A DNA stretch of 64,000 bases from Polaribacter sp. Hel1_85 (GTDB taxonomy: Bacteria; Bacteroidota; Bacteroidia; Flavobacteriales; Flavobacteriaceae), in NCBI RefSeq assembly GCF_000766795.1, contig NZ_JPDS01000001.1, forward strand, positions 563,001 through 627,000. The letters are read 5' to 3'. The translations under genes and the position numbers were made by a program. This document shows positions 25,661 to 34,717 of the stretch, piece by piece (the stretch's first letter is position 1; the number at the start of each line of letters is the position of its first letter). A model generated the notes under the pieces. That model was given only the letters and a program-made list of their open reading frames with translations. It searched no databases and was not told where the DNA came from.

Positions 25661-26863
25661 GTGAAAATTATACAAAAATCAGAATCAGAATTTATAATTG
25701 TAATGGCATCTTTAATGTCATTAGTTGCGTTAGCAATAGATGCTTTATTACCTGCAATTGCAGACATCAGCAAAACAATACATATTTCAGATCCAAAAGA
25801 CAATCAGTTATTTATAACCATGATTTTCTTAGGACTGGGTTTTGGGCAACTTATTTCTGGACCACTATCTGATAGCTTTGGTAGAAAACCGGTGATTTAT
25901 GTCGGTTTTATGGTGTTTGCTTTGGCAAGTTTTATTTGTGTTTCTGCAACTAGTTTAGAAATGATGATTTTTGGTAGACTTTTACAAGGAATGGGGCTTT
26001 CTGCACCAAGAACCATAAGTATTGCAATGGTTAGAGATCGTTTTAGCGGAAATTACATGGCTAGAGTGATGTCTTTTATTGTGGTAATTTTTATCTTAGT
26101 ACCTGTAGTTGCTCCAGCAATAGGAAAACTTATGTTAGATGCTTATGGCTGGAAATCTATTTTTTACAGTCAATTAATATTTGGGTTATTTACCATGATT
26201 TGGGTTTGGAAACGTCAACCAGAAACTTTAAAAATAGCACATAGAAAAAAGTTTAAATTTTCGCTTTTTATAGAGGGTACTAAAGAATTTTTAAAACACA
26301 AATATGCTATTGTATTTACTTTGTTTTCTGGGTTTATTACAGGTTCTTTTATGGTGTACTTAAGTGCAAGTCAACTAATATTTGAAGAACAATATCACCT
26401 AAAAGAAGAGTTTCCTTTTATTTTTGCAGGTCTAGCAATAAGCATTGGTTTTGCAACTTTTTTAAATGGAAAACTGGTTGTAAGACTAGGTATGTATAAA
26501 TTAGTTTCCATTTTTACAGTTGCGTTTACAGTAATTCCACTTATATATATCCTGCTGTTTTCTGGAGAAAACAATCCTAGTATTTATGTTTTAATTCTAT
26601 TTTTCGGAATACAATTCTTTTCTATAGGTTTTCTTTTTGGAAACACAAGAGCATTAGCTATGGAATCAATTGGACATATTGCTGGAATTGGAGCTGCAAT
26701 TAATGGATTTTTCTCTACAATTATGGCTGTACCCATTGCTACTTATATTGGTAGTTTTATAGAAAAAACAGCTTTACCTCTATTTATTGGTTTTTTTGTT
26801 TGTGGTGTAATTTCTTTATTATTGATTGGTTATTTAAAGGTGAGTTATAAGAAAAGCGTATAA
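25661..26863 (+). CDS. Bcr/CflA-type MFS multidrug exporter
   Basis: 400-residue, 12-helix major facilitator. Residues 7-28 (SESEFIIVMASLMSLVAL, then AIDALLPA) and the loop 2-3 motif GPLSDSFGRKPVIYVG mark the Bcr/CflA drug:H+ antiporter group. The GTG start at 25661 is kept because the conserved N-terminal segment begins only a few residues in; the next Met is at residue 15, inside helix 1. A promoter box sits four bases upstream, implying a leaderless transcript. Followed after 20 bp by a pseudouridine synthase gene in the same direction. Confidence 0.88.
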   Translation: MKIIQKSESEFIIVMASLMSLVALAIDALLPAIADISKTIHISDPKDNQLFITMIFLGLGFGQLISGPLSDSFGRKPVIYVGFMVFALASFICVSATSLEMMIFGRLLQGMGLSAPRTISIAMVRDRFSGNYMARVMSFIVVIFILVPVVAPAIGKLMLDAYGWKSIFYSQLIFGLFTMIWVWKRQPETLKIAHRKKFKFSLFIEGTKEFLKHKYAIVFTLFSGFITGSFMVYLSASQLIFEEQYHLKEEFPFIFAGLAISIGFATFLNGKLVVRLGMYKLVSIFTVAFTVIPLIYILLFSGENNPSIYVLILFFGIQFFSIGFLFGNTRALAMESIGHIAGIGAAINGFFSTIMAVPIATYIGSFIEKTALPLFIGFFVCGVISLLLIGYLKVSYKKSV

Positions 26864-26883
26864 TTTAAAAATTGAATTAAGAA

Positions 26884-27588
26884 ATGAATTTACAAGTAAT
26901 TTTTGAAGATGATTATTTAATTTGTGTGCACAAACCAAACAATATGTTGGTACATCATGCGCGTCATTCTAGAAATGTTGCTGAAGAGATTTCCCTTTTA
27001 CAATTAATTGAACAAGAAAAAGGTTTAAAAGTATATCCTATACATAGATTAGATAGAAAAACTTCTGGAATTATACTACTCGCAAAAGAAACACAGTTTG
27101 TTTCTAAATTTCAAGATTTGTTTACTGCGAATGAAATTCAGAAAACATATTATGGAGTTGTTCGTGGATTTTCTCCAGAAACAAAAGTTATTGACTCTCC
27201 TGTAAAAGGAAGAGATGCAAATGTGCATAAAGAAGCATTAACTCATTTAAAAACACTTGAACAAGTTACTTTAGACATTCCTGTGAAACCTTATGATTCT
27301 TCTCGCTATAGTTTAGTTGAATTAGCTCCTAAAACAGGTAGAATGCACCAATTAAGGGTGCATGCTAACAAAATAAGCCATCCTTTAATTGGTGACACAA
27401 AATATGGTGATAAAAATCATGATATGATGTTTGATGAAAATTTTGGTTGGAAAAACATGTTTTTACATGCTGGCAAGTTAGCCTTTAATCATCCTTTTAC
27501 AAATGAAGATTTAGTATTAAAAGCTCCTTTTCCAAAGGATTGGATTGCTCTTTTTAAGGAGTTTAAATGGAAAAACCCTTTAAGTTAA
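26884..27588 (+). CDS. truC: RluA-family RNA pseudouridine synthase, TruC-like
   Basis: 234 residues. It contains the catalytic motif HRLDRKTSGIILLAK (about 57-71, catalytic Asp60) and the downstream GRMHQLRVHA and HPLIGDTKYGD of the RluA family. There is no N-terminal S4 domain, and the short length and start (VIFEDDYLICVHKPNNMLVH) agree with TruC, which modifies U65 of tRNA. It could act on another RNA. It follows the MFS gene by 20 bp. Confidence 0.82.
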   Translation: MNLQVIFEDDYLICVHKPNNMLVHHARHSRNVAEEISLLQLIEQEKGLKVYPIHRLDRKTSGIILLAKETQFVSKFQDLFTANEIQKTYYGVVRGFSPETKVIDSPVKGRDANVHKEALTHLKTLEQVTLDIPVKPYDSSRYSLVELAPKTGRMHQLRVHANKISHPLIGDTKYGDKNHDMMFDENFGWKNMFLHAGKLAFNHPFTNEDLVLKAPFPKDWIALFKEFKWKNPLS

Positions 27589-27769
27589 TCATTTCCCAGA
27601 AGTTACTAAACAGATTTATCCCTTATTAACTCCAGGTTTATATTTTATTGAAACGTTGAAACCTCTACATTTGAAGTGACATCTTTTTTTTTAACTTTAT
27701 GAACGTGAGTTCGACTTAAGAACTACTGTTTATTAGTTAGTTACGGTTTCTATTATTTGAAAAGAATGT

Positions 27770-27845
27770 CATTTCTACTGAAATGGAGAAATCTTAGTCT
27801 AAATTTGAGATTTCTCAACTACACTACGTTTCGTTCGAAATGACA
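27770..27845. repeat. Dispersed hairpin repeat
   Basis: Inverted repeat with outer arms GTCATTTC / GAAATGAC and inner arms GAGAAATCT / AGATTTCTC. Same family as the element at 23681-23773. Confidence 0.7.
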
Positions 27846-27997
27846 ACAAGTTAATTTTCAAATAAATAAGCCTATCTAAACCAGAGAAGTTATATCGAAC
27901 TCACGTTTATTAATAATCTTCATTACGAATGAAGAACAATTGAAGAGACCTGTTTCTTATTATGAGATTGCTTCTTAACTCTCAATGACATTAGTCT

Positions 27998-28175
27998 GCA
28001 AACAAGTCTAGCCCTGATTAACTCCACTTTTATATTTTTATTGAGTCGTTGAATGCGCTGCATTTGAAACGACATCCTTTTTACTGTCAGTTCGAGTGAA
28101 TTTGTGAAGTATGAACAAATTTGTATCGAGAACAACAATAAAAAGATACAGTGGAAAGCAGGAAATAGCTTCTAA
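27998..28175 (-). repeat. 3'-end dispersed repeat, copy 1
   Basis: Shares AGTTCGAGTGAATTT, ATGAACAAATTTGTATCGAG and GGAAATAGCTTCTAA with 34718-34860, and AGTCTAGCCC with its start. On the minus strand it begins about five bases after the stop of the CPXCG gene. A degenerate third copy lies at 27620-27720. Confidence 0.75.
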
Positions 28176-28179
28176 AAAA

Positions 28180-28365
28180 TTATTGCTCTATAGATTGAGA
28201 AGAAAATGAAACTAACTCATTTTCTTCAAAAGTTGGTGTAATTTGAATTGGATTGCAACAAACCTCACAATCTTCTATATAGGTTTGCTGATGTACACTT
28301 TTATCTAAAATCATAGAAATTTCTGACCAACAATATGGGCATTGAAAAAAGTGCTCTAACTCCAC
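28180..28365 (-). CDS. CPXCG-motif Cys-rich protein
   Basis: 61 residues. Cysteine pairs CPYC (about 9-12) and CEVCC (about 33-37) form a small zinc-ribbon-like site; the sequence matches the CPXCG-motif family (ECPYCWSEI-type start). Its ATG overlaps the stop of the oxidoreductase gene by one base, so the two are coupled. The function of the family is unknown. Confidence 0.85.
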   Translation of the reverse strand: MELEHFFQCPYCWSEISMILDKSVHQQTYIEDCEVCCNPIQITPTFEENELVSFSSQSIEQ

Positions 28366-29369
28366 TATTCTATTACTTTTAAAACAAGTTTTCCGTTTTT
28401 ATCTCCAGAAAATAATCTATTATACGTTTCTTGAAAATTTTCGATACCTTCATAAATATCTTCTCGAGATTTTAATTTTCCTTCATGCATCCAGATTGCC
28501 ATTTGTTTTGCAGCTTTTCCAAAATCTTTCGTATAATCCATTACTACCATTCCTTTCATCGTAGAACGCGTAACCAATAAAGATAGGTAGTTACTTGGTC
28601 CGCTTACTTTTTTCTTGTTATTGTATTGAGAAATTGCTCCACAAATAACTACTGTTGCATTCATTCTTAATTTACTTAAAGCTGCGTCTAAAATTACACC
28701 TCCAACATTATCAAAATAAACATCTATACCTTTTGGGCATTTCTTTTTTAAAGCTGAATAAATATTTTCTGATTTGTAATCTATCGCTGCATCAAAACCT
28801 AATTCATTTACAATATAATCGCATTTTTCTTTTCCTCCAGCAATTCCAATTACTCTACAACCTTTAATTTTAGCAATTTGACCAACAATGCTTCCAACAG
28901 CACCTGCAGCTCCAGAAACCAATACAATATCTCCTTCTTTAATATTTGCAACTTCAAGAATTCCAAAATAAGCTGTCATTCCTGGCATTCCTAAAGTGCC
29001 TAAAAAAGTAGGCATAGGTGCTATTTTTTCATCTACTTTATAACAACCTTCTCCATCAGAAACAATAAATTGCTGTACTCCTCCCCAACCAGAAACACAA
29101 TCTCCAATTTGAAAATTTGGATTGTTATTATTCTGAATTACTTTTCCAATTGCACCTGCACGCATTACACTATCTAAAGCAACTGGAGGAATGTATGATT
29201 TGGTATCATTCATCCAACCACGCATTGCTGGGTCTAAAGAAATATAATGTTGTTGAATTAAAATTTCTCCTTCTTCCAATTCTGGAATTGGATTTTCTTC
29301 TAATTGCCAAGTATTTTTGTCTGGTGTTCCTTGTGGGCGATTTTTTAAAATAATTTGCTTATTAGTCAT
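28365..29369 (-). CDS. NADP-dependent MDR oxidoreductase (CurA / leukotriene B4 dehydrogenase type)
   Basis: 334 residues of the zinc-free medium-chain dehydrogenase/reductase family that reduces alpha,beta-unsaturated ketones or aldehydes with NADPH. The N-terminus (RPQGTPDKNTWQLEENPIPE) and HYISLDPAMRGWMND are typical of the LTB4DH/PTGR/CurA branch. The nucleotide site is SGAAGAVGSIVGQIAK (about 150-165). No structural-zinc Cys lobe is present. Located 32 bp after the fused E1 gene and translationally coupled to the CPXCG gene. Confidence 0.9.
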   Translation of the reverse strand: MTNKQIILKNRPQGTPDKNTWQLEENPIPELEEGEILIQQHYISLDPAMRGWMNDTKSYIPPVALDSVMRAGAIGKVIQNNNNPNFQIGDCVSGWGGVQQFIVSDGEGCYKVDEKIAPMPTFLGTLGMPGMTAYFGILEVANIKEGDIVLVSGAAGAVGSIVGQIAKIKGCRVIGIAGGKEKCDYIVNELGFDAAIDYKSENIYSALKKKCPKGIDVYFDNVGGVILDAALSKLRMNATVVICGAISQYNNKKKVSGPSNYLSLLVTRSTMKGMVVMDYTKDFGKAAKQMAIWMHEGKLKSREDIYEGIENFQETYNRLFSGDKNGKLVLKVIE

Positions 29370-29401
29370 TGTAATTTTTTAAGTTTTAAAAATAGTATTT
29401 T

Positions 29402-31390
29402 TTAATAATCAATCAAATTTAAAATACTATTTTCTAAATTGTTTTTTCCTAAGTACTGATTTTCTAGTTTTTTATCAAAAGGAATTGGGGTTTCCAAGCT
29501 TGCAACTCTTTTAACAGGAGCGTCTAAATATTCAAAACAGTTTTCATTTATCAATGCAGAAATATCACTACTTATTCCACCAAATAACGAATCTTCTTGC
29601 ACAATAATTGCTTTTCCTGTCTTTTTAACTGAATTATAAATAGTTTCCACATCTAAAGGCTGTAGTGTTCTTAAATCAACAACTTCTGCAGAAATATTTG
29701 TATTTTTTTCTAATACTTCTAAAACCCAATGAATTGCTGCTCCATAACTAATAATTGTAAGTTGAGTTCCTTCTTTTACAATTGCAGCTTTACCAATTTC
29801 TGTTGTAAAATAGTTTTCTGAAACATCTTGATAAACAGACCTATATAATGCTTTGTGCTCAAAGAAAAGCACAGGATTTGGATCATTAATAGCTTCAATT
29901 AATAAACCTTTTGCATCTTGAGGAAATGCAGGGTACACCACTTTTAAACCTGGTGTTTTTGTAAACCAAGCTTCATTGGTTTGAGAATGAAAAGGACCAG
30001 CTCCTACTCCTGCTCCACAAGGCATTCTAACTACAATATCTGCATTTTGTCCCCATCTATAATGAGATTTTGCCAATAGATTAACAATTGGATTAAAACC
30101 AGAAGAAACAAAATCTGAAAACTGCATTTCCATTACAGCTTTCATTCCGTTTATAGATAATCCATAAGCTGTAGAAACTATGGCAGATTCACAAATTGGT
30201 GTATTTCTAACTCGTTCTTTTCCGAACTTTTCTACAAATCCATCTGTAATTTTAAAAACACCTCCATATTCAGCAATATCTTGTCCCATAATCACCAAAT
30301 CATCATATTTTTCCATAGATTGTTGTAATCCTTCTGAAATTGCATCTACTAAACGTATCTTTTTAGTTGATTTTAAAGGTTTTATTGCTTGATATTGATG
30401 GTTTTTAAAAACATCATTCAATTCCGTTTCTAAATTCGGAACAACATTTTCTTCATTAAAAGCTAATTGTAGGTGTTTGTTTATTTCTTGAATGATTTCT
30501 TCTTTTAATGAAACTTCAAATTCCTCCGTTAAAATTCCATCATTTTTTAAAAATTCTTGATAATTTTCTAAAGGATCTTTAGCTGCCCAAAAATCTAAAA
30601 TATCTTGAGGAACGTATTTTGTTCCACTTGCTTCTTCATGACCTCGAATTCTAAAGGTTTTGAATTCTATTAAGATTGGTCTTGGGTTTTTACGAACACT
30701 TTTAGCAAGTTCATCAACTTTTGCATACACATCTAATACATTGTTACCATCAATTGTGTGGCTTTCCATTCCATAACCAATCCCTTTATCAGCAAGTTTT
30801 TCGCAATTAAATTGTTCTGAAGTTGGTGTAGATAATCCATAACCATTGTTTTCTATACAGAATAAAACAGGCAAATTCCAAACTGAGGCAACATTTAAAG
30901 CTTCATGGAAGTCACCTTCACTTGTGCCTCCTTCTCCAGAAAAAACAGCACAAACTTTATTATTATTCTTTAGCATATTTGCCAATGCAATTCCATCTGC
31001 AACTCCTAATTGTGGCCCTAAATGAGAAATCATACCAATAATATGATGCTCTTGTGTTCCGAAATGAAAACTTCTATCTCTCCCTTTTGTAAAACCATTC
31101 ATTTTACCTTGCCACTGTGAAAACAATCGATATAAAGGAATTTCTCTTGTTGTGAAAACACCTAAATTTCTATGCATTGGTAAAATATATTCATCTGTTT
31201 CTAAAGCTAAAGTAACTCCAATAGAAATCGCTTCTTGCCCAATACCAGAAAACCATTTAGAAATTTTTCCTTGTCTTAACAAAATCAGCATTTTTTCCTC
31301 AATTAAACGAGGCTTCAACATGTTTTTGTATAAGTTTAATAACGTTTCGTTATTTATGGAGTTTTTAATAAAATCAATTTTAGCTTGCAT
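29402..31390 (-). CDS. Fused E1 alpha/beta of a branched-chain-type 2-oxoacid dehydrogenase
   Basis: 662 residues containing the E1-alpha unit (about 1-330) and the E1-beta transketolase unit (about 340-662) in one chain, as is common in Bacteroidota. The thiamine diphosphate motif runs from GEGG (152-155) to NN (181-182). The complex oxidatively decarboxylates a 2-oxoacid (2-oxoisovalerate most likely, pyruvate possible) and passes the acyl group to E2 lipoyl domains encoded elsewhere. Promoter box 31418-31425; next to an Lrp/AsnC regulator, which suggests amino-acid-responsive control of branched-chain catabolism. Confidence 0.9.
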   Translation of the reverse strand: MQAKIDFIKNSINNETLLNLYKNMLKPRLIEEKMLILLRQGKISKWFSGIGQEAISIGVTLALETDEYILPMHRNLGVFTTREIPLYRLFSQWQGKMNGFTKGRDRSFHFGTQEHHIIGMISHLGPQLGVADGIALANMLKNNNKVCAVFSGEGGTSEGDFHEALNVASVWNLPVLFCIENNGYGLSTPTSEQFNCEKLADKGIGYGMESHTIDGNNVLDVYAKVDELAKSVRKNPRPILIEFKTFRIRGHEEASGTKYVPQDILDFWAAKDPLENYQEFLKNDGILTEEFEVSLKEEIIQEINKHLQLAFNEENVVPNLETELNDVFKNHQYQAIKPLKSTKKIRLVDAISEGLQQSMEKYDDLVIMGQDIAEYGGVFKITDGFVEKFGKERVRNTPICESAIVSTAYGLSINGMKAVMEMQFSDFVSSGFNPIVNLLAKSHYRWGQNADIVVRMPCGAGVGAGPFHSQTNEAWFTKTPGLKVVYPAFPQDAKGLLIEAINDPNPVLFFEHKALYRSVYQDVSENYFTTEIGKAAIVKEGTQLTIISYGAAIHWVLEVLEKNTNISAEVVDLRTLQPLDVETIYNSVKKTGKAIIVQEDSLFGGISSDISALINENCFEYLDAPVKRVASLETPIPFDKKLENQYLGKNNLENSILNLIDY

Positions 31391-31417
31391 AAATTATAGA
31401 TTTCATAATTACACTAA

Positions 31418-31425
31418 CAAACATA
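31418..31425 (-). promoter_or_regulatory. -7 promoter box for the fused E1 gene
   Basis: On the minus strand TATGTTTG, exact TAnnTTTG, 27 bases before the ATG. Confidence 0.55.
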
Positions 31426-31450
31426 ACGATTATGATGTAGAATCCATAAA

Positions 31451-31484
31451 AAAATCCTTATCATTTTATTGATAAGGATTTTTT
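31451..31484 (-). terminator. Terminator for the Lrp/AsnC gene
   Basis: Perfect 12-bp stem AAAATCCTTATC / GATAAGGATTTT with an 8-base loop; T-rich on both strands, so possibly bidirectional. Confidence 0.9.
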
Positions 31485-31505
31485 AATATTGTTAAGAAAC
31501 GCTGT

Positions 31506-31985
31506 TTATAATTCTTGAAAAATTGCGTGCATCATTCTTTTTTTATCATTGATACTTTCTTCTAAAGCAATCATAGTTTCTGTTCTGTTTACTCCTGGAA
31601 TATCATCTATTCTGTAAATAATATCTTTTGCATCATTAGTTCCTTTAGCTCTTACTTTACAGAAAATATTGTATTTACCTGCAGTTACATATGCAACAGT
31701 TACATTTGGAATACTTCTTAAATCTGCAATTACATTTTGAGTCATTGATGTTTTTTCTAAATACACACCAACATGCGCTATAAAAGAATAACCCATTTTT
31801 TCATAATTTAATGTAAGTGTAGAACCTTGAATAATACCCTCGTCTTCCATTTTTTTAACACGTACATGAATTGTACCTGCAGAAACTAATAATTGTTTTG
31901 CAATGTCTGTAAATGGAGTTCTTGCATTCTCGATTAAGATGTCTAAAATTTGATGATCGATTTCGTCTAATATAAATTTTTTCAT
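31506..31985 (-). CDS. Lrp/AsnC-family transcriptional regulator
   Basis: 159 residues: N-terminal winged-helix HTH (about 5-60, ILDILIENARTPFTDIAKQL) and C-terminal RAM ligand-binding domain (about 75-150). Proteins of this family sense amino acids or small acids. It lies just upstream of the fused 2-oxoacid dehydrogenase gene on the same strand but is separated by a strong terminator, so it is monocistronic. The target is inferred, not shown. Confidence 0.92.
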   Translation of the reverse strand: MKKFILDEIDHQILDILIENARTPFTDIAKQLLVSAGTIHVRVKKMEDEGIIQGSTLTLNYEKMGYSFIAHVGVYLEKTSMTQNVIADLRSIPNVTVAYVTAGKYNIFCKVRAKGTNDAKDIIYRIDDIPGVNRTETMIALEESINDKKRMMHAIFQEL

Positions 31986-32061
31986 TTTTTACGTATTATT
32001 CAAATTACTATGCAAATTTATGAATTTAATTTAATTAAACTAGTATAAAATTAACAAATAC

Positions 32062-33120
32062 TTAAATAATTTTACCTTCGAAAACGATTTCGGAGTGCCC
32101 AATATTGGAATTTTGCACTTTTTCGTCCACTTTGTTTAATTTTGAAACAAACTTCCCATCTATAATTTTATCTTCATATTGATATGCAATGTCATTTTTT
32201 GAGTCAGAATATCTATGAATAATGTCGTAGAAAATTTTATCATTATTCGGAATATCAAAATAAGCTTCATAATCATCAAAAGACAAAGTATTTGCAATAT
32301 GATGAATTCCTTGTAGAATTGAAAAGAAGGTATATTTTCTAGATTCTTCTCTGTCATAATCATCAGGATAATGACCAGATTCTATTAAAATAGTATTATA
32401 ACCTAGCTTTTGAAAGTTGTCTCCAGTTGCAGTTGGGTAAAATTCATCTGTATATCTACCAACATAGTCAGGAATTACGTTTTGTAGCATTTTATTCATA
32501 CTTACAATAACATTCATCGTTTCTGTTCTACCTTTTGTTAAAGCTCTTGTAACTTCTTCAGATGGCGCTAAAAAAGATATTGTTGCAGCATTTTTAGTCC
32601 CTTCTACATTAAAAATAGTTCTTTGATCATGTAAATTAAAACAAAACTGCGGATTGAAGCCCTCTAAAATATTGCGTAAAAGCTTACTTTCTTTAGCTAC
32701 TCTATCTACAGCATCTCTATTTAAATCAATTTGATTTGCATTAACTCTTGTGTATACTTGTGCTCCATCAGGATTTAACATCGGAATAAAAACCAACGTA
32801 CATTCTTTTAATATTTTAGAAAATATTTCTTCTGATGAATTTATGATACAGTTAAAAAGGTCAAACAATGCTTTTGTACCTGTACTTTCATTTCCATGCA
32901 TTTGCGACCATAACAAGATTTTCTTAGAACCAGTACCAACTTGTAATTGATGAATTGGTCTATTTTCTTCTGATGTACCAATTTGAGAAACTACAAATTG
33001 CGATTCATATTTATAAAATAAGTGTTCGATGTCTTTATAAGTAATCCATTTTCCATGTAAAGAATTTTCTTTTTGCACAGTAAAGATATTTTCTAAAAAA
33101 TCTGCAGATAAAGTATTCAT
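32062..33120 (-). CDS. M14-family zinc carboxypeptidase
   Basis: 352 residues, no evident signal peptide. Zinc ligands are His and Glu in QMHGNESTGTKAL (about 74-77) and a later His in FNLHDQRT; the catalytic Glu is probably in the C-terminal LIESGHYPDD region. The Arg/Asn substrate-binding motif NQIDLNRDA is present. M14 enzymes remove C-terminal residues from peptides or cleave peptidoglycan amide bonds. It is transcribed away from the palindrome array and the XRE gene, which may co-regulate it. Confidence 0.88.
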   Translation of the reverse strand: MNTLSADFLENIFTVQKENSLHGKWITYKDIEHLFYKYESQFVVSQIGTSEENRPIHQLQVGTGSKKILLWSQMHGNESTGTKALFDLFNCIINSSEEIFSKILKECTLVFIPMLNPDGAQVYTRVNANQIDLNRDAVDRVAKESKLLRNILEGFNPQFCFNLHDQRTIFNVEGTKNAATISFLAPSEEVTRALTKGRTETMNVIVSMNKMLQNVIPDYVGRYTDEFYPTATGDNFQKLGYNTILIESGHYPDDYDREESRKYTFFSILQGIHHIANTLSFDDYEAYFDIPNNDKIFYDIIHRYSDSKNDIAYQYEDKIIDGKFVSKLNKVDEKVQNSNIGHSEIVFEGKII

Positions 33121-33142
33121 TATAGTTATAAAATATATTTTT

Positions 33143-33150
33143 CAAAAATA
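33143..33150 (-). promoter_or_regulatory. -7 promoter box for the M14 gene
   Basis: On the minus strand TATTTTTG, exact TAnnTTTG, 22 bases before the ATG at 33120. Confidence 0.55.
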
Positions 33151-33583
33151 AAGAATTTATGAAAGCTAGCAATCATATAAAACGCATCAGATTGTAATAA
33201 TAACATATCCTTAAATATTGAATCAATATTTAACATTCATCATAAAATGAAACCTATAATTTCTAAAGGTTTTTAAATTTAAAAAACTTCAATTTCTTTA
33301 TTTACAATTGTCATCAAACTAAAAAATTACAATTGTAAATTACATACATGTTACAAATGTAAACCCACTATCTGTATACAATTGTTACGATTGTAAATTA
33401 CAAACTTTCAAAACAACTCAACATTGTATAACAATAAACTATTGAATAAAAAATATCAATAATAAATAATTAATTTATTTTATTTCAGCATATTATAGGG
33501 TTTACATAAAGTAAAACTTCAAATTAATAAACAATATTATTTATATTTAAAAGATTATTCTTTGGTACTATTTTTATATTATT
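33151..33583. other. Divergent regulatory region with palindrome array
   Basis: About 430 bases between two divergent promoters. It has no gene but holds several copies of a 12-base palindrome (see the next entry); the rest is AT-rich. Confidence 0.6.
33302..33396. promoter_or_regulatory. Array of TTAC-N4-GTAA-type palindromes (candidate operators)
   Basis: Sites start at 33302 (TTACAATTGTCA), 33327 (TTACAATTGTAA, perfect), 33351 (TTACAAATGTAA), 33376 (ATACAATTGTTA) and 33385 (TTACGATTGTAA). The first four are spaced 25, 24 and 25 bases apart. A further near-match (TTACATTTGTAT) lies at 33583-33594 over the downstream promoter. Confidence 0.7.
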
Positions 33584-33591
33584 TACATTTG
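33561..33591 (+). promoter_or_regulatory. Promoter of the XRE-family gene
   Basis: TTTG at 33561-33564 and TACATTTG at 33584-33591, 19 bases apart: a complete Bacteroidota promoter (-33 and -7). The -7 box is inside a palindrome like those upstream. Confidence 0.75.
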
Positions 33592-33611
33592 TATAAAGCA
33601 GTATTATTACA

Positions 33612-33962
33612 ATGGTAAACATAGCAGAATTTACTTCTCGACTTAAAAAAGTGATGGACTTTCATCAATTATCCGCCTCTATGTTTGCAGATAAAGTAGG
33701 TGTTCAACGCTCAAGTATTTCTCATATTCTTTCTGGAAGAAATAAACCAAGTTTAGATTTTATACTTAAAGTTACTGCTGAATTTAAAGATGTAGATATG
33801 TATTGGTTGTTAAATGGAAAAGGTACTTTTCCTAAAAGTGCAGAATCTAACACTACTTCTACTCCATCTTTTTTTGAATCAAATTCTGAAAGTAGTGGAA
33901 AAAAAATTCAACGCATTGTGGTTTTTTATAATGATGGTACTTTTGATGAATATAAAAAGTAA
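33612..33962 (+). CDS. XRE-family helix-turn-helix regulator
   Basis: 116 residues. HTH_3 domain at about 8-65 (FADKVGVQRSSISHILSGRNKPSLDFILK; recognition helix around RSSISHILSG). A Ser/Thr-rich linker and a short C-terminal segment (IQRIVVFYNDGTFDEYKK) follow. Its own promoter is overlapped by a palindrome matching an array upstream, so autoregulation is likely. The array also faces the divergent M14 peptidase. Ligand unknown; the DNA contact is a prediction. Confidence 0.88.
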   Translation: MVNIAEFTSRLKKVMDFHQLSASMFADKVGVQRSSISHILSGRNKPSLDFILKVTAEFKDVDMYWLLNGKGTFPKSAESNTTSTPSFFESNSESSGKKIQRIVVFYNDGTFDEYKK

Positions 33963-34170
33963 ATAGAAAAAGTATAAAACTGATAAAATTAAGAATTCAA
34001 TTATAAGCATCGTACTATTTACTTTAATCGTTGCCTTATTTTATTACGTAATAAGTAATAAAAAATGAGTTTCTAGAAATTGTTTTTTTTTATAAAAAAA
34101 AATCTTTTTTCATTAAACCTTCAGCCCAAATTAATGTCTAAATTTATACACATTCAAATTACAGGTTATC

Positions 34171-34686
34171 ATGGCAAAAAGAAAAACTCCGTTTTCATTT
34201 CAAGTAAGAATTATTCATAGATATTTAGGTTATTTTTTATCAGGAATTATGTTTGTGTATGCTTTAAGTGGAATTATTATGGTTTATAGAGATACTGATT
34301 TTCTAAAAACTGAAGTAACTACAGAACGAACACTAGCACCAAATTTAACCCCTAGAGATCTAGCTCCTATATTTAAAAAAGGCGCAAAAGTAATAAAAAA
34401 AGAAGGTGCTATTTTATACCTAAGAAACGGTAATTACAATAAAGAAACAGGTGTTGCAAACATTAAAAAAATGCAACTTCCGTTTGTTTTAGATAAAATG
34501 GAAAAACTGCACAAAGCAAATACGAATAGTCCGATTTATTTTTTAAATGTCTTTTTTGGTATTGCCTTATTGTTTTTCGTTTTCTCTGCTTTTTGGATGT
34601 ATACACCAAAAATGCCTGTTTTTAAGAAAGGAATGTATTTTACAGTTGGAGGAATTGTTTTAACTGTAATTCTATTGTTTGTTTAA
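34171..34686 (+). CDS. PepSY-associated membrane protein
   Basis: 171 residues with an N-terminal helix after a basic start (RIIHRYLGYFLSGIMFVYALSG, conserved HR...G of PepSY-TM proteins), a soluble middle (about 45-120) and two C-terminal helices (about 123-145 and 151-170). It resembles the shortened PepSY_TM proteins often seen near iron or TonB-related genes. No clear partner here. Function not established. Confidence 0.75.
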   Translation: MAKRKTPFSFQVRIIHRYLGYFLSGIMFVYALSGIIMVYRDTDFLKTEVTTERTLAPNLTPRDLAPIFKKGAKVIKKEGAILYLRNGNYNKETGVANIKKMQLPFVLDKMEKLHKANTNSPIYFLNVFFGIALLFFVFSAFWMYTPKMPVFKKGMYFTVGGIVLTVILLFV

Positions 34687-34717
34687 ATTAGAAAAGTTTT
34701 AAGAAAAACGTGTTGCT

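Larger units (their letters stand above)
27589..28179. other. Intergenic region made of dispersed repeats
   Basis: About 590 bases with no gene. Holds three related repeat pieces: 27620-27720, 27770-27845 (a hairpin with GTCATTTC ... GAAATGAC arms) and 27923-28175. Confidence 0.7.

Noticed and set aside
33963..34065. Short hydrophobic frame ending IVALFYYVISNKK
   Set aside because: It could encode a single membrane helix but has no ATG, GTG or TTG start between the previous stop and the hydrophobic part.
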